NCBI RefSeq assembly: GCF_902635505.1
Contig: NC_045430.1
Location: 274,826,681-274,890,680 of the forward strand
Source: Sarcophilus harrisii
Taxonomy: Eukaryota > Chordata > Mammalia > Dasyuromorphia > Dasyuridae
Length of the DNA: 64,000 nt
Direction: 5' to 3'
In this document: positions 54,303 through 64,000 of the stretch, piece by piece
Layout: each line of letters begins with the position of its first letter
Numbering within the stretch: position 1 is the stretch's first letter
Notes under the pieces: model-generated
Told to the model about the DNA's origin: nothing
What the model saw: only the letters and a program-made list of their open reading frames with translations
Databases searched by the model: none
Translations under genes and position numbers: made by a program

Positions 54303-55600
54303 AGATGAATGGGTGCAGTTGAGCTCCAAAGCAGACACCTGGCAGCTTCCAACTTTGTTTAGACGACAGTCTGTGGCAGAGGGAACAGGAGCAAAAGGAC
54401 GGCTTGAGGGGTTCTGTCTTTTCCCTGATGTCCCCTGTCTATGACACTCCCTTCTGAATCCCAATCCCATATAATGACTCTTTCCCCCAAAATAACTAAA
54501 AACCCCAAAGCAAACAATCCCAGCCCTCACCCTGCAGTTTTTCCCTCACTTTGGCTCCTTTAGATCTTTCCTACCGCTGCTAATGTGTATTTGGATTCAT
54601 TCGTATTGTGTGTATCACGCTTTTGTATTCATTCTTTCTTTTAAATTGAATGAGTTCCTTGTGCATCCCTAACAGTCCCTTCTGATTTTTTTCCTCCTCT
54701 GTCTTTGAAGTTTAAATCTTGAGAGCTCCAATCCCCCTACCCTCACCTTCCCTAGAGAGCTTTACTCTTAGTCCAGGGATCCTAACTATGGACTACTTGT
54801 CCTTTCTCCAAACCTTCGGAGGATACTCTTCCCTGGAAAGGAAAGTCTATTTGCATAAAAAATACCTTATTTTTAATAACAAAAGAAACAATGCTTGTGA
54901 CCATCAGCTGAAGAAAGGCAAAACAAATAGTCAGATGTGGGTGTGATGGATTATTAGTGCACCATAAGAAATGAAAAGCATAATCAATACAAAGAAATTT
55001 GGGAGAGTTTTAGATTTTTCTGGAGCAATTCAAAATTAAGTAGATATAAAAAAGAAATGTCCACTCTCATTTTAACTGTGTAAACAAGGATGACAGCAGC
55101 AAAATCAGGAAATGTTTCAAGAAAAACTAAAAAAACAAAAAAAATTCAGAAAGGAACAAACAAACCAAATTACTCTGGTTATTACTTTATTAAAATTATT
55201 TTAGTGGGGAGATTGTGATGACCATTTGTGGTCCTTCTGATAAAGATATAGTAAATGTTTCTTTGGGTAACTGAGAATTATAAATTTGCCAAAAGAAAAA
55301 TAAATTATAAAGTCTGTGAAGTGTTCAAAAACAAATAGTGGAAGTTTAAAATTTCAGGCATAAAACTGATCTTATAAATATTTGAAGTGTTTATTCGTGG
55401 TTGTTAAACTTATAATTTAAAAATATAAAAATGGTGTGATACAAAAACAAAAGGTATTAATCTTAGGGATAGGAACTGGGCCTGTGATTTATTTCACTGA
55501 TCAGGGAACTCTCAGGTGAAAACACTTTTTTCTATCAATAAAAGAAATGTATAGACCCAGAGAGTTGACAAGAGCAGAGGATAAGTGATTTCAGCCAGAA
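54302..55600. other. Intergenic, AT-rich, nothing recognised
   Basis: No named repeat and no coding family in about 1.3 kb. Confidence 0.4.
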
Positions 55601-55785
55601 GATTGAGATAGCGAGGTGAGTCACCAAGGGGCTAGATTCAGAGTTAGGAATCTCTGGGTTCAAATTCCAACCATCCACACTTATTATCTGTGTGACTCTG
55701 GGTAAATCATCCAAGCTCTCTATGCAGTCATTTCCTCATGTAAAGTGGGAGGGTTGAATTCTACGGCACTAAATGTATGATCCTA
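55600..55785 (+). repeat. SINE (tRNA/MIR type), diverged
   Basis: CTCTGGGTTCAAATTCCAAC, TTATTATCTGTGTGACTCTG and ATTTCCTCATGTAAAGTGGG. Confidence 0.75.
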
Positions 55786-55834
55786 TATACAGGTCTTCCT
55801 GATCCAAAGTCAGCCCTACACTACACCAATGGGG

Positions 55835-56045
55835 AGAGGGCTAGACCTCCATCCAGCTTTAGATATTTATTGGCTGTGTGTGACCCCGGGCAAGACACTT
55901 ATCTCATTTTGCCTCAGGTTCCTCAACTAGAAAATAGGGTTTTGAGTAGCACCCCATAGTTTAGTTGGGAAGATCAAATGAATGAAAGTTTGTTAATCAC
56001 TTAGCAAGTGCCTGGGACAAAGTAGGTGCTATATACTTTCTTTTT
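55835..56045 (+). repeat. MIR, near full length
   Basis: TTGGCTGTGTGTGACCCCGG, CATTTTGCCTCAGGTTCCTC, ATCACTTAGCAAGTGCCTGG. Confidence 0.8.
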
Positions 56046-56679
56046 CCTTTCCTTTCCCTTTCAGGCTGCCTATCAAAAGTAGGAAGTACTTTAAAATGTT
56101 AGTTGAATTGGAAGTGGATTAAAGTTAAAGTCTGACACCTCCCTTTAGGCTTTGATTAAATCTCCCTAATGGGTGTAACAGCCCCAAGGATCCTAATCTA
56201 GATACTTATAGACTTCTTGACACCTCTTTGAAAATGATCGAATTCTGCTTTAGAGAATAATTTGATTGGACCTTACATGTATAGCTGAACTAACCTGGAA
56301 TTAGGGCCCATAAACAGAAGCCTACCTATAGATCTTTAAGAGATCTAGTTGAGAGAAATGTATCTAAATCCAAAAGAGTGGAGAATAATTTCAAAGGTGT
56401 AAAGATAGCAGAACCCAGAGGAAATCTGTTCAGACTCTGAGGGAGCAGCTTTAGAGAATACAATTAAATGACTTCAAGTGAGGAAGACACTATTGTCCAA
56501 GAGATGGCACCAATCAGGGATAATGATGCTTTTAAGCTACTAGAGTTCTCAATTTGACTATTCGATGTGATTCTCTAGAGTGGACAAAGTTATTAGACCT
56601 AATCTCCTGAACAAAAAGAGTTACCAAATGCACAGAGAGTTGGAGGAGGCAGTGAGAGAGCCCTAATCAATCATCCAAT

Positions 56680-57860
56680 TGATCAACAAGGAGGTCTTGA
56701 GTGTTCCTTATTTGTCAGTCAATGTTGTGGGGCTAGAAATACAAATGCAAAAAGTAAAGCAATCCCCACTGCAATACATTTATATTCTGATGGGAGAGAG
56801 TGATTACATAGGAAAATATATACTGCATAAATATAAAGTGAATTATTAGACATATCCAAAATAGCTCAACATAAGATTGTATAAAGTGAAGATAAGGTAA
56901 CAGGGGAAAAGCCAGGACAAATGTGTGAGAAACAGTTCAAATTGCAGAATTCAGAAAAAAAAAAAAAGTAATGAACAATGAGATTGGAAAGAAAGCAAGG
57001 AGTCAGGCTATAATTATAAAGAAAACGTGTTTATAATTCATCCTGGAGACAAGAGGAAGTCCTTAGAATTGATTGAGTAGGGGAATGACTTGAGATCCAT
57101 GCTTAAGAAAGATCACTTTCATAACTGTGTAGAGAATGGATTAGAGTCTCTCCCTGCTTCAATTGGGAGGCTGTTGCAACAATCTAAGGAGAAGGTGATA
57201 AGAGCCTGCGCAAAGAAGAGAGCTCTGTGAGTGGATAAAGGAAGTTGGAATTAAGAAGTATTATGAAGATAGAAACATAATATTTGGCAACTGGTTGGAC
57301 ATGTGAGGTGAAGAATAGTTAAAGAGTCAAGAATTATCAATCCAGGATCCTGAAACAATTCTGGTGACTTCAACAGAAATTGGAAAAGGAAAGGGTTTAA
57401 GGGTAAAGTGAATTTTAGACTGTTGACTACAGGATATGGTTTTAAGTGTCTCATAGGCAATTGATAACTTGGGCCTGAAGCTCAAGGGTACTGGAATTTA
57501 ATGTAGAAAATGTCTGCAAACATTTGCTGCAAAGATGATAATTAAACTTAATGAGGTTACCAACAGTACAAATGAAAGTAAAAGAAAGGTCCAGAAGCAA
57601 ACTCTGGGGAACATCCACTATTAAAGGATATGATATAGAAAATAAGCTAGTAAAAGAGATAGAGAAAGAGCAGTCCCATAGGTGAGAGGCAAATCAGAAA
57701 TAGTGTCAAGGAAACACAGAAAACAAAAAACATACAAGAGAAAAGGTGGGCAGCAGTGTTAAATGTAGGAGATAGACCAAGAACAATGAGATTAAGAGAA
57801 GACAGAGGGTTTAACGATTGAGATATCACTGACACCTTTGGAAAAAACTCTTTCAGTTGA
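56680..57860 (-). repeat. L2 LINE, 1.2 kb including part of RT
   Basis: 3' end on the left (plus GGTCTTGAGTGTTCC...GGGGCTAGAAATACAAATGC); moving right, AGGGGAATGACTTGAGATCC, GGCAACTGGTTGGACATGTG and GTCTCATAGGCAATTGATAA follow the L2 antisense order. The minus strand near 57760 gives LNLIVLGLSPTFNTAAHLF, the relic of the L2 LLDLSAAFDTVDHSL block with its catalytic-region Asp residues lost. Confidence 0.85.
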
Positions 57861-57869
57861 AGATCGTTT

Positions 57870-58030
57870 GTTGTCTGTCCTTCATTCTCAAATAAAACCA
57901 ATGAGGCTAATGTCTTGGCTTGGGTGTGAATTGGATTTGAGTGAGCCAGAGCCATACAAAGTCATCTGCCCCACTCTCTTCTCCAGTCACCAGAGTCTAG
58001 TGAGAAGACAAAAAGTAAAATGACTGGCAA
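57870..58030 (+). repeat. Marsupial interspersed repeat (MAR1-like)
   Basis: TTGTCTGTCCTTCATTCTCA, GAATTGGATTTGAGTGAGCC and CTCTTCTCCAGTCACCAGAG fit a common marsupial repeat that I recall as MAR1-type; the name is tentative. Confidence 0.5.
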
Positions 58031-58055
58031 TAATGAGGCAAGAAAGCAATTTGCA

Positions 58056-58216
58056 GGGACAGCTAGGTGGTACAGTGAATAGAGTACCAGCCCTGAAGTC
58101 AGGAGAACCTGAGTTCAAATCTCACCTCAGATACTTAACACTTCCTAGCTGTGTGACCCTGAGCAAGTCACTACTTAACCTCAATTGCCTCAAAGGGGAA
58201 AAAAAAAAAAAAAAGC
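58056..58216 (+). repeat. tRNA-derived SINE, full length with A tail
   Basis: GGGACAGCTAGGTGGTACAG head, CCTGAAGTCAGGAGAACCTG, TTCCTAGCTGTGTGACCCTG, CCTCAATTGCCTCA and a 17-A tail. Well preserved, hence relatively young. Confidence 0.95.
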
Positions 58217-58461
58217 AATTTTCAAAGTGTGGAGGAGTGAGAAGTCATGGAGAAATTAAGCATAGGAAATTCTTTTCAAGAAATTTGGTTGATATAAAGG
58301 AAGTATCTTGAAGAGGTGATAAGCTCTAGTGAAGGTTTTTTAAAAGGGAGTTCTCCAGAAATCTGAATTTCCTTATGTCTGTGTCTCCCTACTAGGTTTC
58401 TGGGAGTGGCCACTTTCTCCCATAGACACTAGTGGGAAAGATTTGGGGTTGACCTGTAGTG

Positions 58462-58471
58462 TGTGTATGTA

Positions 58472-58560
<89 letters not shown>
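58462..58560. repeat. Compound (GT)n-(GA)n microsatellite
   Basis: A short GTGTGTATGT run followed by about 78 bp of pure GA. Produces Ser-Leu and His-Thr repeats on the minus strand that are not genes. Confidence 0.97.
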
Positions 58561-58562
<2 letters not shown>

Positions 58563-58662
58563 AGAGGAGAAGAGAGACAGAGACAGAGACATTGACAGAC
58601 AGACACACAGAGATGCATTCTACTGAGTAACTTATATTCTTCTGCTTTACCATTTAGTAAAG

Positions 58663-58906
58663 GGCAGCTAGGTGGCGCATATAGAGAGAGAGAGAGTGGG
58701 GGAACTGGAGTCAAGAAGACTCATTTTTCTGAGTTCAAAACTGCCCTCAAACATTTACCAAATGTGTGATTTTCACCCTGTTTGCCTCAGTTTCCTCATT
58801 TGTAAAATAAGTTGGAGAAGAATATGGCAAACCACCCAGTATCTTTATAAAGAAAACTCCAAATGGAGTTATGAAGAGTCAGACACAACTAAACAACAAC
58901 AAATAT
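58663..58906 (+). repeat. Marsupial long-form SINE with internal GA expansion
   Basis: GGGCAGCTAGGTGGCGCATA head, then AGAGAGAGAGAGAG replacing the usual GTGGATAGAG, then CCCTGTTTGCCTCAGTTTCC and GAAAACTCCAAATGGAGTTA to AACAACAAC. Confidence 0.9.
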
Positions 58907-59119
58907 AAAGGTCTGGGTAAAAATCACTGCATTTTGTATGATAATTATCAGCTTAGTCAGTAACGGGGTCAAAACTAAAATCTAAGTGTCTTTACTCTGA
59001 ATACAACATCATTTAATAGAAATGTGGCACTCCTGTTAGACCTAACCCTATGATGAAGGAAGAGAAGTCAAAATGGAATGAGGGGTACAGAGAAGCTATG
59101 TACTTCCAAAAATGGCAAT

Positions 59120-59278
59120 CACAGGACCTGAGTTCCATCCAACTCTAGTTTCTTCACTTACTAGCTATGGCAAATCACTCAACTGCCTTGCACTTCTAGT
59201 TCCTCATCTGTAAAATGACAGCATTGGACCAAATCAAATGTAAGGTATCTTCCAATCCTAGAGCTAAAAGTCTTAGAA
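59120..59278 (+). repeat. MIR-type SINE
   Basis: CTTACTAGCTATGGCAAATC, TTCCTCATCTGTAAAATGAC and GTATCTTCCAATCCTAGAGC. Confidence 0.8.
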
Positions 59279-59744
59279 GGTGCTATTTTAATGATTATTG
59301 CAGTGACTCCATGAAAACCTTTTCCTGAGCAGAACAAAGGAATCTAATGAATAAACCATTCCCTCTCTCTTCGAAAACTACATTTCATTGTCTCATCCTC
59401 TATAATTATCAAAGCTACCTGTTCCTAACTGCCCTGGATTGGTTAATAATAGTAACATTTTAAATCAGCCTTCCCATTTTAGATGTTCTATTTTTAAAAG
59501 AAATTTTAATCTAGAAATATTAATAATCTAGGAGTTTTTGGAAAGTGTTTAGCATTTTAATTCATTGCGTATGATTTTAATAGTTCCTGATAACTTCTAC
59601 AGTTCTTATTAGAGTTCTATGCTTAGTCCCTAAAGTACTCACTATAAGAACATAAAAACTACAGAATAGTTTTGAATTTGTCCTTCCATAAATGGAATAG
59701 GGATTGTCAAGACCTGTGATTTCATTGGTTTAGAAAATTCCAAA

Positions 59745-59990
59745 TGAGAAAACATTTTCTACCATGAAAGTCAGCACTGGACAGGACAACATAGCCAGTA
59801 TACATCAGGAATGGAGCTAGGAAACAAAGGTGTGTATCTGGGTTTCTTGGATTCAAAGATAGTACTTTACTTTAAAGCCACTAGGTGGCACAGTAAATGT
59901 TGGAGTAGAGTCTTGGAGCAAATGTCAGGAAGACCTGAGTTCAAATACAACCTCAGATACTTTTTTGTATGGTCCTGGACTAGCCATGCA
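59745..59990 (+). repeat. Left arm of an inverted duplication
   Basis: Aligns to the reverse complement of 61335-61560: ACCATGAAAGTCAGCACTGG versus ACCATGAAAGTCGGCACTTG, GGAGCTAGGAAACAAAGGTG versus GGGGCTAGGAACCAAGGTG, then the SINE head and its body to GTATGGTCCTGGAC. Homology covers non-SINE sequence too, so it is one duplicated block and not two independent SINEs. Confidence 0.85.
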
Positions 59991-60130
59991 ACTTCTATTT
60001 GCCTCTGTTTCCTCATCTGTAAAATGGAGCTCATAATAGTACCTATTGGGTAATGATGTGAGGATAAAATGGCTATTTGCAAACTACTTTGCACACTTTC
60101 AAATGCCTAATAAATGGTAACTATTATTCT
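59872..60130 (+). repeat. MIR-related SINE, within and beyond the left arm
   Basis: AAAGCCACTAGGTGGCACAG head, GACCTGAGTTCAAATACAAC, CTGTTTCCTCATCTGTAAAA, then MIR-like TTTGCAAACTACTTTGCACA. Confidence 0.85.
59878..59891 (+). promoter_or_regulatory. CTCF-like motif in the left arm
   Basis: CCACTAGGTGGCAC fits the core consensus fully. It faces right, toward the partner at 61431-61444. Confidence 0.45.
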
Positions 60131-60139
60131 TGCGTTTGC

Positions 60140-60788
60140 TTTATGTTAAACAAGTACAATTTTTTTTGTGTATATATATATTTCCACAATCATCATGAGG
60201 CACAAGAAAAATTAGATCAAAAAGGGAAAAATGAGAAAGAAAACAAAAAGCAAGCAAACAACAAAAAAAAGGTGAAAAACCTATGTTGTGATCCACATTC
60301 AGCCTTCACAATCCTCTCTCTGGATGTAGATGGCTCTCTCCATCACAAGTCTATTGGAACTGGTCTGGATTACCTCATTGTTGAAAAGAGCCCGTCCATC
60401 ACAGTTGATCATTGCATAATCTTGTTGCTGTATACAATGTTCTCTTTGTTCTGCTCACTTCACTCACCATCAGTTCCTGTAAGTCTCTCCAGGTCTCTCT
60501 GAAATCATCCTGCTGATCATTTCTTACATAACAATAATATTCCATTACATTCACATACCATAACTTATTCAGCCATTCTCCAACTGATGGGCATCCACTC
60601 AGTTGCCAGTTCTTTACAAAAGAACATCTTATAAAAAGCGCTGCTACAAACATTTTTGCACATGTAGCTTCTTTTCCTTTTTTTTTTTTTAATGATCTCT
60701 TTGGGACACAGGCCCAGTAGAGATACTGTTGGATCAAAAGGTATTCACAGTTTGATAGCCCTTTGGGCATAGTGTAACTTATTCTTCA
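60140..60788 (-). repeat. L1 ORF2 C-terminus, between the inverted arms
   Basis: The minus strand reads AKMFVAALFIRCSFVKNWQL, CPSVGEWLNKLWYVNVMEYY and [20 protein letters not shown], one of the longer intact stretches of L1 ORF2 tail in the window; the 3' side (left) has a purine-rich 3'UTR. Confidence 0.9.
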
Positions 60789-61334
60789 CCACACCATGAT
60801 GCTTTTCTTGCCGTTTTCTTTCCTGAAAGGCTGAATTTTTTTTTTATTTCAGACCTAGAATCATATTGTTTTTTGGCAATTTTAGGGTTTTTCTATGAGT
60901 CTGCAACTTAGAGAGTCGCAGATGGTTATTGAGAAGTTTGCCATTTGGCACAATAGACCCTTGGACCTCTCTGTAGCAAAAGACATCTGCACAACATTTC
61001 AGAGAAAGAATCAGAATTATAAAAGAATTATAAAAGGAAAAAAAAAAGCCTTTTCTGGTGGTATCTCTTTCCTTCCTGACTTTCCCTGTTCAGCTTCCTC
61101 CTCTCTCAGTTACATCTGACACATCTCTAGTATTTGGCCCTGGATTCAAACATCAATGAAAAAATAATACTTATTGCCTTGTGGTACCTACAGAATCTTC
61201 AATCCTTATCCTTTCCTTTCTTTAACATATCCAGAAAGAAAGAAAAAAAAGTCCCAGATCTAAAGGAGATATGCTAAACTTGAGACTTTGGGACTTTATT
61301 TAAAGTCTGGCATCTTCTTTGGTACCATTTCTTT

Positions 61335-61560
61335 TGTCCAATAGATATGGTCCAGGACCATACAACAAAGAATCTGAGGTTGCATTTGAACTCAGATTTT
61401 CCTGGCGTCCAGTCCAACATTCTATCGACTGCGCCATCTAGTGGCTTTAAAGAATCCGAGGAACCCAGGTACACACACCTTGGTTCCTAGCCCCACCCCT
61501 GACATATACTGGGTATGTTGCCCTGGTCAAGTGCCGACTTTCATGGTAAAAAAAATTTTC
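61335..61560 (-). repeat. Right arm of an inverted duplication
   Basis: Reverse complement of the left arm, including a SINE head (AAAGCCACTAGATGGCGCAG on the minus strand) and about 100 bp of non-SINE flank. Homology stops at GGTCCTGGAC; the SINE 3' half present after the left arm is absent here. Confidence 0.85.
61431..61444 (-). promoter_or_regulatory. CTCF-like motif in the right arm
   Basis: The minus strand reads CCACTAGATGGCGC, a full match to the core consensus. It points left, convergent with 59878-59891, about 1.55 kb apart. Confidence 0.45.
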
Positions 61561-61579
61561 TCATAATTCTATAATTTAT

Positions 61580-61732
61580 GATCATAGAATCACAAATTCA
61601 GATTTGGAAAGAATCTTAAAATTCCATCTATTCCAATTCCCTTATTTTGCAGATGAGCAAAATGAGACTCAGTGAAATTAAATGTCTTGCCTGATGGCTG
61701 TCTGAAGCAGGACTCAAAACAGGTCTTTTTCT
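61580..61732 (-). repeat. MIR-type SINE
   Basis: Plus text GATCATAGAATCACAAATTC, TTATTTTGCAGATGAGCAAA and TTAAATGTCTTGCCTGATGG is the complement. Confidence 0.8.
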
Positions 61733-62245
61733 CCATTCCCTCTTAATCTCTACCTCATGTGATCCCAGGCTTCTTTTAAGATTCAGCTCAAATGCTTCCG
61801 GAAAAAAACTCTTCTAGATCCCTGCCTCTCCCCAGCTGCTAGTGATTTTCCTGTCTTCTATCTTCATTGAAGGTATCTTGTACTGGATGTACCAATCTAT
61901 GTGTATGTTGTCTTATCACTTTTAGAATGTTAGCTCTTTGAAGATAAGGAGTAGTTTTCATCTGGTCAGATTTAGAGCTGAATGGGATGTTAGAGACCAT
62001 GTATCCTAATTGCTTCATTTTATAAACTGGGAAGCTAAGACAGACATAAGAGGATTAAGTGACTTGCCCAGGATCACAGAGCTAGTTAAGTGTTTAAGGC
62101 AAGTCTCCATGACTCCAAATTCATCATCATGCCATGCTTTCTGGCTCTCTTGTTCTTTTTTGACTTTCTTGAATCCCCAGTGCTTAATCAAGTATGTGCC
62201 TTGAATAGTAGTAAGTGCTTAACAAATGCTTGTTGAGTAATTGAT
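61732..62245 (+). repeat. L2 LINE 3' end, split by a SINE
   Basis: Left part 61732-61958 (CTTTTAAGATTCAGCTCAAA, TTAGCTCTTTGAAGATAAGG) and right part 62155-62245 (TTCTTGAATCCCCAGTGCTT, GTGCTTAACAAATGCTTGTT) are consecutive in L2. Confidence 0.8.
61960..62150 (-). repeat. MIR-type SINE nested in L2
   Basis: Plus text GATTTAGAGCTGAATGGGAT, ATTAAGTGACTTGCCCAGGA and TCACAGAGCTAGTTAAGTGT, interrupting the L2. Confidence 0.8.
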
Positions 62246-62499
62246 TTAATCTAGGTCTACTATTCTTACCCATGATACAATTCATTGTCATTATAAACTC
62301 TGTTTTGTGATTGTAAGTATCAACATAAAGTTTATGTGGCCTTTCCCAACTAGTACCTAATTTGACGAAGTGGAAAGTAGATGGAAAGTAGATGATTTCT
62401 ACTTTGTAAATCTCATAGCCTACAAACAAAACTCATAATAATTTAAATAATTCATAATTTTAACACATCCCTCATAAAAAAAACATGTCCCTCAAAAAT

Positions 62500-62632
62500 G
62501 TTATGAGCATTTGACAGATGAAGAAACTGAGGTTCCTACATGAGTCACATAGCTAGGTGTCTAAAGATAGGCAAGCAGACTTTCTGACTACAGAGCTGTG
62601 CTCTTTCCACTAAACCATAGGACAACTAATGT
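62500..62632 (-). repeat. MIR-type SINE
   Basis: Plus text GACAGATGAAGAAACTGAGG and GAGCTGTGCTCTTTCCACTA. Confidence 0.7.
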
Positions 62633-63085
62633 TAACTTTATAAATGTTCCTATGTGATTATAAAAACCATATAAATCTATGTCTTCTAAATCTTTGTCAC
62701 TTTTACATGACTTTAGGAAGTTGTCCAATATTGGTAGTTCACAGAGATAAGCTCCCTTGAAATTACACCTTGGGTTTCTTTATCAAAAACTTGATGCTAG
62801 ATTTTTCTTATGTAAAAATAAACATGGAAGACTTGACTTCCCTCGATATGGATATTATACATCCATTAGTGCAATCCAAGATCAAATTGCTTCTTTGGCA
62901 GCTACAACACAATGCTGATTCATAGGCAGCTTGCATCCTTCTAAACCATTTCATTTTCACAAGAATTACTTTCAGGGCTGGGAGTGGGAGATAGGGAGGG
63001 AGAGAAAGGAGACAAAGAAGGGTGGAGAGAGAGAGAAATAAAGAAAAAAACCATCAATAAAACATTTTAAAAGAATTATTTTTTA
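62632..63085. other. Intergenic, unique, AT-rich
   Basis: No repeat beyond a purine-rich patch at 62985-63050. No coding signal. Confidence 0.4.
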
Positions 63086-63212
63086 GCCATTTGGCAAAGT
63101 TCTTTACAGCCAAGATCTCCTTGGAGTTGCCCAATAACCATTGTGTGAGAGAGGTGTTAATTATATGTCATAGATGAGGAAACAGAGATGGAGAGATTGA
63201 GTGACTTGCAGC
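63085..63212 (-). repeat. MIR-type SINE fragment
   Basis: Plus text TTGGCAAAGTTCTTTACAGC and GATGAGGAAACAGAGATGG, ending at GAGTGACTTG where another SINE begins. Confidence 0.75.
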
Positions 63213-63395
63213 TAGATGGCGCCAGAGTGCCTGCAAGATCCAAGAGAGTTCAAATCCAGCCTCATCCAGCTCCTTGCTCTGGGATCCTGGAGAGGGCTCT
63301 TTTCCCTTAGTCGGCCTCAGTTTCTGGAAATGAAATGCTGAGCTAGAATGGTTTCTGAGCTCCCTTTTAACCCTATATCTATGTATGAATCTACA
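63210..63395 (+). repeat. tRNA-derived SINE fused to the preceding MIR
   Basis: GCAGCTAGATGGCGCCAGAG head, AGAGTTCAAATCCAGCCTCA body and TCGGCCTCAGTTTCTGGAAA. Confidence 0.8.
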
Positions 63396-63494
63396 ACCCA
63401 CAAACTCTCTGGGCTTCTGTTTGTTGGTCTGTAAATAGGGTTAAACCAAAAGACTTCTAAAGTCCCTACCAGCATTAAATCTTGAGAATAACAA

Positions 63495-63640
63495 TATGTA
63501 GCCTGGAAAGAATGATAGAGACCTGGGATGTCAAAAACCAAAGCCTAATTAGGCTTATTATGCAGCCTTATGTAGCCTGGAAAGAATGATAGAGACCTGG
63601 GATGTCAAAAACCAAAGGCTTATTATGCAACCTTTTGTCC
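63495..63640. repeat. 74-bp tandem duplication, two near-identical units
   Basis: TATGTAGCCTGGAAAGAATG starts both units (63495 and 63569). The units differ by an 8-bp internal gap (CCTAATTA present only in the first) and about one substitution, so the duplication is recent. Confidence 0.93.
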
Positions 63641-63810
63641 CTTTGTAATAGGATTAACAATCATTTGTGAAGAAAAACGAAGATTAGGATACCTTAAGCA
63701 GAGAAAGAACAGCTCAGAAATTTCAAACAAAATGCTAGCCCAGTCTCTGTACTAGACCCAGGAAGTCAACATCACTAACTGCTAAGAGCTATCAATTGAG
63801 AGGGTTAGAT

Positions 63811-63833
63811 TAAAAAAAAAAAAAAAAAAAAAA
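63811..63833. repeat. Poly(A) run
   Basis: About 23 A, not attached to a recognised retroelement. Confidence 0.95.
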
Positions 63834-64000
63834 ATAGAATCTTTGAGACCTCTTCAGCTTTAAATATTCTCATTCTATTCCTATTTTTGATAATATGAAG
63901 CAGGGTTTGGTGGGGGCGGAAACAGTTGTTTAAGGTGTAAGGCTGATTGCTTTTTTCCAAATAAAAAATCTTAATTGGTAAACTTTAACAAATTCAAGTG

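Noticed and set aside
58373-58714. Ser-Leu/His-Thr repeat proteins
   Set aside because: Translation of a (GT)n-(GA)n microsatellite.
60399-60770. 123-residue minus-strand protein as a host gene
   Set aside because: It is the L1 ORF2 C-terminal region ([21 protein letters not shown] landmarks).

Overview
This window is vertebrate, almost certainly marsupial, nuclear DNA. It holds one complete spliced gene and the first exon of a second. Both lie on the minus strand and sit in repeat-rich, mostly non-coding sequence. The marsupial call rests on the repeats: tRNA-derived SINEs with a GGGCAGCTAGGTGGC-type head, long L1 3' ends with a CTGCCATCTAGGGG-type 3'UTR, CORE-SINE/MIR copies and old L2 and CR1/L3 LINEs. 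The exact species cannot be fixed by eye. An Australian marsupial is my weak preference.

Genes. CCDC126 runs right to left: a CpG-island promoter and non-coding exon 1 near 48.67-48.84 kb, a coding exon at 40209-40446, a last coding exon at 29868-30052 (stop TAG at 29868-29870) and a 3'UTR that probably ends near 27.69 kb. The two coding exons join through a split codon to give 140 residues, the human length. The product is a small type II/secretory-pathway protein that resembles the anchor and stem of the glycosyltransferase MGAT5. Downstream in the same direction, FAM221A begins in a second CpG island; only its first coding exon (3180-3244) and part of intron 1 (1-3179) are inside. The order and shared direction match human 7p15.3 (TRA2A, CCDC126, FAM221A, STK31).

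Layout. 1-3179: FAM221A intron 1 with a GGAA microsatellite and a MIR-derived tandem array. 2.96-3.54 kb: FAM221A island. 3.5-27.7 kb: intergenic, AT-rich, with L2 and CR1/L3 fossils, many L1 3' ends, hAT-type DNA transposon fossils and one probable solo LTR. 27.7-48.8 kb: CCDC126. 49-64 kb: upstream intergenic DNA with an L1 ORF2 fragment, L2s, dense SINEs, microsatellites and an inverted duplication.

No new multi-gene system was found. The most unusual structures are a 27-bp minisatellite that grew inside an L2 and stays open in frame, two L1 tails stacked at one target site, an inverted duplication whose arms carry convergent CTCF-like motifs, a 437-bp-offset local duplication at an L1 breakpoint, and a near-perfect 74-bp tandem duplication at the right edge.
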